From UCB3 sp964415605 (lineage in GTDB: Bacteria > Chloroflexota > Anaerolineae > Epilineales > Epilineaceae): 26,753 nucleotides of DNA. Location of the stretch: NCBI GenBank assembly GCA_964415605.1, contig CAYQBA010000047.1, forward strand, positions 1 through 26,753, given 5' to 3'. The stretch's first letter is position 1. Each line of letters begins with the position of its first letter. The translations under genes were made by a program, and so were the position numbers. The notes beneath the pieces were generated by a model. The model saw only the letters and a list, made by a program, of their open reading frames with translations. It was not told where the DNA came from and made no database searches. Below are positions 16,534 through 23,622 of this stretch, piece after piece.

Positions 16534-17694
16534 ATGCAGCCCACTTCCGTTTCCATCAGGCATTCCCGTCGCCGCGCGCTCGGCCGCTGCGTTGCCCTCG
16601 CGGTTGTCGCCGTCAGCAGCGCATGCCGCGGCGACGAAGCCGCCACCGGGCCCGGCGGCACGGTCGACCCCGGCCCGTCCGGTACGGTGATCGTCGAGAA
16701 CGCCGCCACCCCGAGCGCCGTGGCCGCCGGCACCATCATGACCGCCGCGCCGGTCGCTTCCACCGCCGTCACGCCGGGGACGCCCCGGCCAACGGCCGAG
16801 GCGGCCGCCGAGGCCACGCGGCAGAAGGCGGCCGAACAGGCCGAGCAGATGCCGCGCTTCCAGACCAGCTTCGGCGTGGCGGGGACGCAGCCCGGCCAGA
16901 TCATGCTGCCGTTCGACGTGGCGGTCGACGGCGGCGGGAACGTCTACGTCGGCGACTCCACCGGCGTGCAGCTGTTCGACCCGGCGGGCTCGCTCATGCG
17001 GCGGGTCGGCGAGGGCACGGTGCCGATGGCCGAGGGTGTCGCTGTCGCGCCCGACGGCCGTCTGTACGTGGCGGGGCCCCAGGCGCAGGTGCTGATCTTC
17101 GATGCGGAGGGCAACCCCGCCGGGACCCTCGGCCAGCCCGGCGAGCAGCCCGGCCAGCTCAGGAAGCCGAGCGGGCTGACCGTGGACGGGGCCGGCAACG
17201 TCTTCGTGGCCGATGGCGGCAACGCCCGGGTGGAGAAGTTCGGCCCCGATGGCCGCCACCTGCTGACGATCGGCGAGCGCGGGTCGCAGAGCGGCCAGTT
17301 CACGGCGCCGCGTGTCGTGGCCGTGGACAGCGACGGGCGGATCTACGTCGGCAGCGGCGACGACTTCCTCGTGCAGCGCTTCAACCCCGACGGCACCTAC
17401 CTGGACACCTTCGGGCAGGGATCGCTCGACGAGAACCTGTTCCGGACCTCCGGCATCGCCATCGACACGGCCGGCGGCCGCATCTACGTCAGCCAGTCGA
17501 TGTCGCACGCGGTGCAGGCGTTTGACCTGGCCGACCCGACACGCTACCTGGGCGCCGTCGGCGGGCGGGCCGGCATGAGCAAGGGCGAGTTCAACGGGCC
17601 GGGCGGGATCGAGGTGCATGACGGCCAGCTGTTCGTGGCCGACACGCGCAACAACCGCGTGCAGACCTTCACGTTGCCGGAGCCCGCCCGGTGA
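16534..17694 (+). CDS. NHL-repeat beta-propeller lipoprotein
   Basis: 386 residues from ATG at 16534. The N-terminus has a basic region (SIRHSRRRALGR), a hydrophobic stretch, and a possible lipobox ending at Cys31 (SSAC), weaker than consensus; the RRR also makes a Tat signal conceivable. Residues ~32-105 are a Pro/Thr/Ala-rich linker with a short Ala/Glu/Lys helix. Residues ~110-383 hold NHL repeats: LPFDVAVDGGGNVYVGDS, PEGVAV-like units, KPSGLTVDGAGNVFVADG, APRVVAVDSDGRIYVGS, TSGIAIDTAGGRIYVSQ, and GPGGIEVHDGQLFVADT. The expected fold is a six-bladed beta-propeller displayed outside the membrane, used for ligand or protein binding. No catalytic motif is recognised. It ends before a strong terminator. 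Confidence 0.85.
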   Translation: MQPTSVSIRHSRRRALGRCVALAVVAVSSACRGDEAATGPGGTVDPGPSGTVIVENAATPSAVAAGTIMTAAPVASTAVTPGTPRPTAEAAAEATRQKAAEQAEQMPRFQTSFGVAGTQPGQIMLPFDVAVDGGGNVYVGDSTGVQLFDPAGSLMRRVGEGTVPMAEGVAVAPDGRLYVAGPQAQVLIFDAEGNPAGTLGQPGEQPGQLRKPSGLTVDGAGNVFVADGGNARVEKFGPDGRHLLTIGERGSQSGQFTAPRVVAVDSDGRIYVGSGDDFLVQRFNPDGTYLDTFGQGSLDENLFRTSGIAIDTAGGRIYVSQSMSHAVQAFDLADPTRYLGAVGGRAGMSKGEFNGPGGIEVHDGQLFVADTRNNRVQTFTLPEPAR

Positions 17695-18049
17695 CCTGAC
17701 GGCTCCGGTCGCGCCGCGGCGCCAGCCGTTGGGGCGGGCCGACGCTCGGGACCGCCGACGGGTGGCATGGGCTTCGGGAAGGTGGTCGATCCCGTGGTGC
17801 GGGACCCCCACCTGGGTGTGGAAAAACCCTCCGTTCCTCGTCGGAACGGAGGGTTTGCTTTCGCCTGGCCACGAAGAGGATGGGCCCGGTCGACCGGACG
17901 ATGGCCGTGGATGGGCACCGCCACCCCGCCGTCAAGGCATCTCATCGCGGTGTGGCATGCTCCTTGCATGGCCGGCGGGCATGGACACCGCCTCGAACCG
18001 CCAGATCCCCAGCACGCGGGCGGCACATGGCGCGGCGCGCCGGGTCCGC
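17695..18049. other. 355-bp region between convergent genes
   Basis: Apart from the terminator at 17824-17856 I see no gene or repeat here. Confidence 0.6.
17824..17856. terminator. Strong bidirectional intrinsic terminator
   Basis: AAACCCTCCGTTCC (17824-17837) pairs perfectly with GGAACGGAGGGTTT (17843-17856) around a TCGTC loop. TTTGCTTT follows on the plus strand, and a T5 run appears on the minus strand from the AAAAA at 17822-17826. It suits both the NHL gene and the converging ssb gene. Confidence 0.85.
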
Positions 18050-18508
18050 CTAGAAGGGAATGTCCTCCTCCGCCAGGCCACCGCGCATGGGCGGTGCCCC
18101 GGCGCCGGCGCCGGCACCCGCCGTGGATGGTGGCGCCTCGTCGTGCATGTGCCCTTCGAACGCCGGCGTCGCGCCGCGCTCGCCGGGGCCGCCGAGGAAC
18201 TTGACCGCGCTCGCGCGCAGCTCCCAGGTGTAGCGCGTGACCCCTTGCTGGTCGTCGTACTGGCCGGTGCGGATCTCACCGTCGACCAGCACCATCCGGC
18301 CTTTCTCGAGGTACTGGTTGCAGATCTCCGCCTGACGTCCCCAGACGTTGACCCGGAACCACGTGGTCTCGTCGTGGTTCGTGCCGTCGGTGTCCGTCCA
18401 CTTGCGGTTGGTGGCGACCGGGAAGCTGGTCACCGGCGTGCCGTTGGAGGTGTAGCGCAACTCGGGGTCGCGCCCGAGGTTGCCCACGATGACGACGCGC
18501 TGATACAT
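18050..18508 (-). CDS. ssb: Single-stranded DNA-binding protein
   Basis: 152 residues on the minus strand, from ATG at 18508 with a strong ribosome site (AAAGGAG, about 6 nt upstream). The OB-fold occupies residues ~1-108: MYQRVVIVGNLGRDPELRY, TSFPVATNR, TTWFRVNVWG, QYLEKGRMVLVDGEIRTGQY, RYTWELRASAVKFLG. A flexible Gly/Ala/Pro-rich linker follows and the protein ends in EEDIPF, the acidic tip that recruits replication and repair partners. It protects single-stranded DNA in replication and repair. It stands alone, divergent from the dcw cluster, not in the common rpsF-ssb-rpsR operon. Confidence 0.96.
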   Translation of the reverse strand: MYQRVVIVGNLGRDPELRYTSNGTPVTSFPVATNRKWTDTDGTNHDETTWFRVNVWGRQAEICNQYLEKGRMVLVDGEIRTGQYDDQQGVTRYTWELRASAVKFLGGPGERGATPAFEGHMHDEAPPSTAGAGAGAGAPPMRGGLAEEDIPF

Positions 18509-18565
18509 GTGAGGCTCCTTTCTGAAGATGGATCGTGGGTGACGACCTTGCGGTGGCGGTCAAAC

Positions 18566-18585
18566 ACTAGAAAAGATGTTCTAGT
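18566..18585. promoter_or_regulatory. 20-bp palindromic candidate operator at the ssb start site
   Basis: ACTAGAA (18566-18572) and TTCTAGT (18579-18585) are perfect inverted halves around AAGATG. On the ssb strand it occupies roughly +4 to +23. Its core GAAAAGATGTTC differs from the GAAC-N4-GTTC form of LexA/DinR boxes at one position, so SOS control of ssb is a reasonable hypothesis. Confidence 0.5.
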
Positions 18586-18594
18586 TCGGCGACT

Positions 18595-18622
18595 ATTATA
18601 CCTACCCGAAGCGCCCTGTCAA
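18595..18622 (-). promoter_or_regulatory. Consensus sigma-70 promoter of ssb
   Basis: Reading on the minus strand, TTGACA (18622-18617) and TATAAT (18600-18595) are both perfect consensus hexamers, separated by 16 bp. Transcription would start near 18588. Confidence 0.85.
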
Positions 18623-18630
18623 CGCCCCTG

Positions 18631-18660
18631 GCGACAGGTTCCGCGACAGGCTGGCGACAG
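18631..18660. repeat. Three direct GCGACAG repeats upstream of the ssb promoter
   Basis: GCGACAG occurs at 18631-18637, 18643-18649 and 18654-18660, spaced 12 and 11 bp, close to one helical turn. They lie just upstream of the ssb -35 hexamer, a place where activators often bind. Confidence 0.45.
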
Positions 18661-18697
18661 CCGCGATCACGGGGCAGGGCGGTCGAATCTTAAGAAA

Positions 18698-18736
18698 TGG
18701 GGCTCGAAGGCTCAAAGGGGTTTACAATGGCTCAAA
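18698..18736 (+). promoter_or_regulatory. Phased GG/GGCTCAAA repeats, candidate MraZ operator
   Basis: GG dinucleotides end at 18700, 18710, 18720 and 18730, an exact 10-bp period, within the octamers GGCTCGAA (18701), GGCTCAAA (18709) and GGCTCAAA (18729). MraZ is known to bind short G-rich repeats (TGGG type) spaced about one helical turn apart upstream of its own gene. The array overlaps the mraZ -35 element. Confidence 0.42.
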
Positions 18737-18749
18737 ACTGTTGTAGAAT
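18721..18749 (+). promoter_or_regulatory. Sigma-70 promoter of the dcw cluster
   Basis: TTTACA (18721-18726, 5 of 6) and TAGAAT (18744-18749, 5 of 6) are separated by exactly 17 bp. The start would be near 18756, about 84 nt before mraZ. Confidence 0.65.
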
Positions 18750-18780
18750 GGCGTAACGGAGCAGTTTGGTGGAGATTGGA

Positions 18781-18814
18781 GGCGATTTTACCCACGAATC
18801 CCGTGGAAATCGCC
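18781..18814 (+). other. Hairpin in the mraZ leader
   Basis: GGCGATTT (18781-18788) pairs with AAATCGCC (18807-18814). After a 3-nt bulge, CCACG (18792-18796) pairs with CGTGG (18802-18806) around AATCC. The 13-bp structure ends 25 nt before the mraZ start and has no T-tract, so it is more likely a leader element than a terminator. GTGGA also recurs at 18769, 18803 and 18821. Confidence 0.45.
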
Positions 18815-18839
18815 ACTCGAGTGGAGAATTGTAGGACGC

Positions 18840-19289
18840 ATGTTCTACGGCACGCACCCCATCAACATCGATGCGAAGGGCAGGGTGATCATCCCCGTCC
18901 GCTATCGCCCCGACCTCGAAGCCGGGCTGTTCGTGACGTACGGGGTCGACCACTGCATCTGGGTGCTGCCCAAGGCAAAGTGGGACGAAGTGGAAGCCAA
19001 GGCGCAGGCGATGCCGATGCCGAGCAACTTCAAGCGGCTGCTGTTCGCGGGCGAGCCCGCCCGGCTCGACAGCCAGGGCCGCCTGACGCTCCCGGCCGAG
19101 CTGCGGCGCTACGCCGGGCTGGTCGAGGAGGCCGAGGACGGGACGGAGACGCTCGTCGACACCGTGATCGTCACGGGTGCCGAGGAGCGGATCGAGATCT
19201 GGCAGCCGGAGCGCTGGCGCGCCATGGTCGCCAAGGCCGGCCAGGCGGGCGAGGTGTTCCAGGAACACCTCAGCAAGCTGGGGCTGTGA
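18840..19289 (+). CDS. mraZ: Transcriptional regulator MraZ
   Basis: 149 residues from ATG at 18840. It contains two SpoVT/AbrB-like DNA-binding modules: MFYGTHPINIDAKGRVIIPVR at the N-terminus and ARLDSQGRLTLPAELRRYAG at about residues 74-93. The DxxGR(V/L)xxP signature is present in both. The insert EEAEDGTETLVDTVIV precedes TGAEERIEIWQPERW, the typical final segment. MraZ forms ring oligomers that bind phased repeats before the dcw operon and control it. It is the first gene of the cluster here, as usual, and its stop overlaps rsmH by one base (TGATG). Confidence 0.95.
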   Translation: MFYGTHPINIDAKGRVIIPVRYRPDLEAGLFVTYGVDHCIWVLPKAKWDEVEAKAQAMPMPSNFKRLLFAGEPARLDSQGRLTLPAELRRYAGLVEEAEDGTETLVDTVIVTGAEERIEIWQPERWRAMVAKAGQAGEVFQEHLSKLGL

Positions 19290-20227
19290 TGGAACCGCGC
19301 GCCACCACCCGCCACGTCCCGGTGCTGCTCGAGGCGGTCATCGACGCGCTGCGCCCACGCGCCGGCGGCCGCTACGTCGACGGCACGCTCGGCGGGGGCG
19401 GCCATGCCCGCGCCATCCTCGAGGCATCGGCGCCCGACGGCCGCTTGCTCGGGCTCGACCACGACCCGGCGGCGCTTTCGCGCGCCCGGACCCTCCTGGC
19501 GCCCTTTGGGGAGCGCGCCGTCTGCGTCCAGGCCAGCTTCGCCGACCTCGGCGCCGTGGCGGACGCGCACGGCTTCTCCCCGCTCGACGGGGTCGTCCTC
19601 GACCTCGGCCTCTCGTCCGACCAGCTCGACGACGCGGCGCGCGGGTTCTCGTTCCAGGCAACGGGCCCGCTCGACATGCGCATGGACCCCGGCGCGCCGG
19701 AACGCGCGGCCGACCTCGTCAACGCGTTGGCCGAGCAGGATCTGGCGGATGTCCTTTACCGGCTCGGCGACGAGCGGCGCAGCCGGCGGATCGCGCGGGC
19801 GATCGTCGCCAGCCGGCCGATCGAGTCCACCACCGAGCTGGCCAACGTCGTCGCCCGCGCCGCCGGCGGCCATGCCGGGCGGATCCACCCGGCGACGCGC
19901 ACGTTCCAGGCGCTGCGGATCGCCGTCAACGGCGAGCTCGACGCGCTGGCGGCCGTGCTGCCGCAGGCGATCGACCGCCTCGCGCCGGGCGGGCGGCTCG
20001 CGGTCATCAGCTTTCATTCCCTCGAGGATCGGATCGTCAAGCACACCCTCCGCGACGAGGCGCGCGAGTGCGTGTGCCCCCCCGGGCTGCCGGAGTGCCG
20101 CTGCGGTCACCGCGCCCGGCTGCGGCTGGTCACCCGCCGCCCGATCGAGCCGTCCGCGGTCGAAGTGCAGGCGAACCCGCGCGCCCGCAGCGCCAAGCTG
20201 CGCGTGGCCGAGCGCCTGGCCGCCTGA
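19289..20227 (+). CDS. rsmH: 16S rRNA (cytosine(1402)-N(4))-methyltransferase RsmH
   Basis: 312 residues from ATG at 19289, overlapping the mraZ stop by one base. It begins RHVPVLLEAVIDAL and has the SAM-binding glycine-rich motif YVDGTLGGGGHARAIL, then LLGLDHDPAALSRA and DGVVLDLGLSSDQLD. The family signatures GPLDMRMDP, HPATRTFQALRIAVN, RLAVISFHSLEDRIVK and CxxxxPxCxCG near the C-terminus (CPPGLPECRCG) are all present. It methylates N4 of C1402 in 16S rRNA at the decoding centre. Length and motif order match the normal family. Confidence 0.96.
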   Translation: MEPRATTRHVPVLLEAVIDALRPRAGGRYVDGTLGGGGHARAILEASAPDGRLLGLDHDPAALSRARTLLAPFGERAVCVQASFADLGAVADAHGFSPLDGVVLDLGLSSDQLDDAARGFSFQATGPLDMRMDPGAPERAADLVNALAEQDLADVLYRLGDERRSRRIARAIVASRPIESTTELANVVARAAGGHAGRIHPATRTFQALRIAVNGELDALAAVLPQAIDRLAPGGRLAVISFHSLEDRIVKHTLRDEARECVCPPGLPECRCGHRARLRLVTRRPIEPSAVEVQANPRARSAKLRVAERLAA

Positions 20228-20260
20228 GCGGGCGCCACGCGCCTCCAAGGAGATGCTCCG

Positions 20261-20782
20261 ATGACCCCACCCAAGGACCAAGGCAACGCCAATGGAGCCG
20301 CGGCGCTGGCAGCGGCCAGGCCACGCAGGGCGCACGGCATGCGCGTGGCGGCCGTGGCGGCGGCCGCCGTGCTGATGTCCGCCGGCATGGCATGGCTGTC
20401 GGTGTCCAGCCGGCTGGCCGCCAACGGGCGGCTGATCAACGAGCTCGAGTCCGAGCGCGCCGCCCTCCTCGAGCGCCGGGCCGAGTCGCTGACGGCGTAT
20501 GCCGCCGCCAGCGATCCCCGGGCGATCGAAGACGCGGCCCGGGCCCTGGGGTTTGCACCGGCGGCCGCCGAGCCGCTGGGGATCGCCGTCGCGCCGGCGT
20601 TGGCCGACGCGCCCGGCCTCGACCCCAACAGCCCGCTGGCGATCATGCGCCGCGCCGTGGGCCCGGCGGCCGCGGGCGACGACGCGGATGCCCGGGACAT
20701 GCCGGCGCTCTTGCTGTCGGTCGGCGCGGCCGAGCGGGCTCACGCCGACGAGATCGCGCCCGCCGAGGCTGCCGGGCCATGA
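20261..20782 (+). CDS. FtsL/DivIC-like small division protein
   Basis: 173 residues from ATG at 20261, with AAGGAG at 20247-20252 eight nt upstream. A basic N-terminus (ARPRRAHGMR) precedes one membrane helix (about 28-47, VAAVAAAAVLMSAGMAWLSV). A short coiled-coil-like segment follows (LINELESERAALLERRAESL) with ARALGFAPAA, as in FtsL and DivIC. The remaining ~80 residues are Ala/Asp-rich and not recognised; the protein is longer than a typical FtsL (~100-120). Position between rsmH and ftsI is the normal ftsL place. It should bridge division proteins at the septum. Its stop overlaps ftsI by 4 nt. Confidence 0.78.
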   Translation: MTPPKDQGNANGAAALAAARPRRAHGMRVAAVAAAAVLMSAGMAWLSVSSRLAANGRLINELESERAALLERRAESLTAYAAASDPRAIEDAARALGFAPAAAEPLGIAVAPALADAPGLDPNSPLAIMRRAVGPAAAGDDADARDMPALLLSVGAAERAHADEIAPAEAAGP

Positions 20783-22509
20783 CGCCTGATCGCGAGCGGC
20801 CGCTCTACCCGCGCATCGCCGTGGTGGCGACGGCGATGGCCACCGTGGTGGTGGCGCTGTCGGCGCGCTTGGCCTGGCTGACCACGCGCGCGAGCAGCGC
20901 CAGCGCGGCGGCCGTCTCGACGTTCGAGATCGAGGCGCCGCGCGGCTCGATCTGGGACCGCGACGGCGACCTCCTGGCTGTCGAGACCTACGCGTACGAC
21001 ATCGGTGTCGACCTGCCGACGCTGGCCGGATTCGACGCGGCGGCGTTCGCGGCCGCGGCGGCGCCGGCGCTCGACCGGCCCGTCGCCGACATCCAGGCCG
21101 CGATCGCCGGCGGCCGCGCCGATCCCCGCCGCCGCTGGGTGAGCCTGGCCCGCGGGGTCGACGCCGGAGCGCTCAACCGGCTCTTGGGCGCCCGGGTACC
21201 GCTCGGGGACGATGCCGTCGACCTGAAGACCATGGGGCTCACGGCCGAGCGCCTCCCCCGCCGGGCATATCCGCTCGGCGCCGACGCCGCGCACGTGACC
21301 GGCTTCCTCAACCTCGACGGCGAAGCACACTACGGCATCGAGGGTCGTTACGACGCCGAGCTGGCCGGGCAACCGGGGACCCTGGCGGGCTACGAGGGCA
21401 CCGATCCGCGCGCCTTCCGGCCGTCGCGTTCCGGCGCGGACCTGCGGCTGACCGTCGACCGCGACCTCCAGGTGGCCGCCAGCCGGGCGCTGCGCGCCGT
21501 GGTCGCCGACCAGTCCGCCTCGAGCGGCACCGTGGTGGTGCTGGAGGTGCGGACCGGTGCGGTCCTGGCCCTGGCCAGCTGGCCGAGCTACGACCCGAAC
21601 CGGTATGCAGAGGCCGATTCGGACGCATTCCTGGATCCGGCCATCAGCAAGATCTACGAGCCGGGCAGCGTCGTGAAGGCGGTGACCGTCGCGTCCGCGC
21701 TCGACGTCGGCGCGATCACCCCGGACATGCGGTACGACGACACCGGGACCATCGACATCGACGGCATCGCCATCGCCAACTGGGATCACCTGGCGCACGG
21801 GTCGACGACGGTCACCGAGATGCTCGAGCGCAGCCTGAACGTCGGGGCGGTCCATGTCGCTCAGGCCCTGGGCGGCAACCGGTTCTACCCGGCCCTGGAG
21901 GCCTTCGGGTTCGGCGCCCTCTCCGGCGTGGACCTCGACGGCGAGGTCGCGGGCCTGATCCGGTGGCCTGACCGTGATCCGGGCTGGGCCCCCGTGTACC
22001 TGGCGACAAACAGCTTCGGCCAGGGCATGTCGGCCACCCCTCTCCAGATGGCCGCGGCCATGGGGGCGATCGCGAACGACGGCGTGCTGATGACGCCCTA
22101 CGTCGTCGCCGAGATCCTCCGGCCCGGGGGCGAAACCACGGTCGTCGAACCGCGGCCGCGGCGCCAGGTCATCGGCGCCGAGACGGCACGCACGGTGCGC
22201 GCCATGTTGCTCGAGGTCGTCGACAACCACGTCACGCAAGCGGCGATCCCCGGCCACGCCATCGCCGGGAAGACCGGGACGTCGCAGATCCCAACCGCAG
22301 GCGGCTACGAGGACGATGCCACCATCGCCAGCTTCTGCGGGTTCCTGCCGGCGGCCGACCCGAAGGTCGTGATCCTGGCCAAGGTGGATCGACCCAAGGC
22401 CGTGCGCGGCAGCGAGGTGGCGGCCCCCCTCTTCCGCGACGTGGCCGCGGCCGTGATCGACGCGCTCGACCTGCCGCCGGATCGGCCGATGGTGGAGGCG
22501 GATCGATGA
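20779..22509 (+). CDS. ftsI: Penicillin-binding protein 2 / FtsI, peptidoglycan transpeptidase
   Basis: 576 residues from ATG at 20779, overlapping the ftsL-like stop (ATGA). One N-terminal membrane helix (about 13-34) precedes the dimerisation domain, which starts with EAPRGSIWDRDGDLLA and has the AHVTGFLNLDGEAHYGIEGRYD block. The transpeptidase domain contains all three active-site motifs: S297-V-V-K300 (in YEPGSVVKAVT), S352-L-N354 (in ERSLNVGA) and K498-T-G500 (in AGKTGTSQ). No PASTA domains follow. It cross-links septal peptidoglycan outside the membrane, working with FtsW. In many bacteria murE and murF come next; here the next gene is mraY, joined by an ATGA overlap. Confidence 0.94.
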   Translation: MTPDRERPLYPRIAVVATAMATVVVALSARLAWLTTRASSASAAAVSTFEIEAPRGSIWDRDGDLLAVETYAYDIGVDLPTLAGFDAAAFAAAAAPALDRPVADIQAAIAGGRADPRRRWVSLARGVDAGALNRLLGARVPLGDDAVDLKTMGLTAERLPRRAYPLGADAAHVTGFLNLDGEAHYGIEGRYDAELAGQPGTLAGYEGTDPRAFRPSRSGADLRLTVDRDLQVAASRALRAVVADQSASSGTVVVLEVRTGAVLALASWPSYDPNRYAEADSDAFLDPAISKIYEPGSVVKAVTVASALDVGAITPDMRYDDTGTIDIDGIAIANWDHLAHGSTTVTEMLERSLNVGAVHVAQALGGNRFYPALEAFGFGALSGVDLDGEVAGLIRWPDRDPGWAPVYLATNSFGQGMSATPLQMAAAMGAIANDGVLMTPYVVAEILRPGGETTVVEPRPRRQVIGAETARTVRAMLLEVVDNHVTQAAIPGHAIAGKTGTSQIPTAGGYEDDATIASFCGFLPAADPKVVILAKVDRPKAVRGSEVAAPLFRDVAAAVIDALDLPPDRPMVEADR

Positions 22510-23585
22510 ACCCGTTCGAAGCGCCGGGCGGCCCCACCGCGGTCCAGTCGCTGGTGTTGGCCGCGACCGCGTTCGCGGCGACGGCCCTCGTGACGTGGCC
22601 GTTGACCGGCTGGCTGAGGGCCCGCCAGCTCGGGAAGGCCATCCGATCGGATGGGCCCGACCACGCCGCCAAGGCCGGCACGCCGACGATGGGCGGGCTC
22701 GGCCTGCTCGCCGTGATCGGGGCGATCGCGGGCTGGATGCTGTGGCGGGCCGCCCAGGCGGGGCTGCCCGCGGTGACATGGGGGATCGGGCTGCCGCTCC
22801 TCGCCGGTCTGGGCTTCGGGGCGCTCGGGCTCGTCGACGACCTCCAGGGTCTGGCCCGCCGCGCCGGCGCCCGCGAGATCGGGGTTGGCCTGACGGCGCG
22901 CCAGATGCTGGCGGCGCAGGTGCTCGTGGCGGGCGGCCTCGTCGGGATCGCCTACCGCGCCGCGATGGTGCCCGCCCCGGCAAGCCCGCTGGGCCTTGGC
23001 CTGGCCGCGGCGTTCGCGATTTTCGCCATCGTCGGCACCGTCAACGGCGTCAACCTATCCGACGGGCTGGACGGCCTGGCCGCCGGGCTGCTGGCGCTGG
23101 CGTTCGGATGGGTGGCCTGGCTCGGGACCGCCAAGGCCTCCGGCGTGGCGGCCGCCGAGATCGCCGGCGACACGACGGAGTGGACGGCACGGATCTGGTC
23201 CGATTCGACGTTCGCCGCCGTCGTCGCGGCGGCGTGCCTCGGCTTCCTGGTCCACAACCGGCACCCGGCCCGGGTGTTCATGGGCAACGTCACGTCGATG
23301 GCCCTTGGCGGGGCCCTGGCCGCCGCGTGCCTGGTCACCGGCGCGTGGCTGTTCCTGCCGGTCTTCGGCGTCGTCTTCGTCGCCGAGGTCGTGTCGGACA
23401 TCGTACAGATCGGCTACTTCAAGTGGACGGGCGGCCGGCGATTCTTCCGCATGGCGCCGCTCCACCATCACTTCGAGAAGGGCGGCATGCCTGAGACCCG
23501 CGTGGTCCGCTGGTTCTGGCTGGCCGGCCTGGCCGGCGGCTTGGTCGCCGTCGGAACCTACCGGTGGATGGGGCTCCAGCCTTGA
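22506..23585 (+). CDS. mraY: MraY-like phospho-MurNAc-pentapeptide transferase, with Asn for a catalytic Asp
   Basis: 359 residues, a normal MraY length, from ATG at 22506 overlapping ftsI. About ten membrane helices are suggested. MraY motifs in order: AGTPTMGG (~57-64), LVDDLQG with D111-D112, VNGVNLSDGLDGLAAG, HNRHPARVFMG, FFRMAPLHHHFEKGG with H320-H322. The position that is normally FMGDxGS reads F-M-G-N261-V-T-S, replacing the third conserved aspartate (D267 in E. coli) and the glycine two residues on. Asp at this position is regarded as essential in E. coli MraY. The family normally moves phospho-MurNAc-pentapeptide onto undecaprenyl phosphate. Either this lineage uses an altered mechanism, or a second MraY exists, or activity is reduced. 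Confidence 0.88.
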   Translation: MNPFEAPGGPTAVQSLVLAATAFAATALVTWPLTGWLRARQLGKAIRSDGPDHAAKAGTPTMGGLGLLAVIGAIAGWMLWRAAQAGLPAVTWGIGLPLLAGLGFGALGLVDDLQGLARRAGAREIGVGLTARQMLAAQVLVAGGLVGIAYRAAMVPAPASPLGLGLAAAFAIFAIVGTVNGVNLSDGLDGLAAGLLALAFGWVAWLGTAKASGVAAAEIAGDTTEWTARIWSDSTFAAVVAAACLGFLVHNRHPARVFMGNVTSMALGGALAAACLVTGAWLFLPVFGVVFVAEVVSDIVQIGYFKWTGGRRFFRMAPLHHHFEKGGMPETRVVRWFWLAGLAGGLVAVGTYRWMGLQP

Positions 23586-23622
23586 CCGCCCGTCATCCGT
23601 CGCCCGTCAAGCGAGGCTCCTC

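Noticed and set aside
17866..18049. Possible small gene between the terminator and ssb
   Set aside because: No frame has a ribosome site or recognisable protein sequence.
4093..22983. Very long minus-strand open frames opposite several plus-strand genes (for example 4093-5964, 7660-9597, 10849-12768, 20740-22983)
   Set aside because: They lie antisense to recognisable genes, have Arg/Gly/Ala-rich low-complexity translations, and are expected from high GC content.
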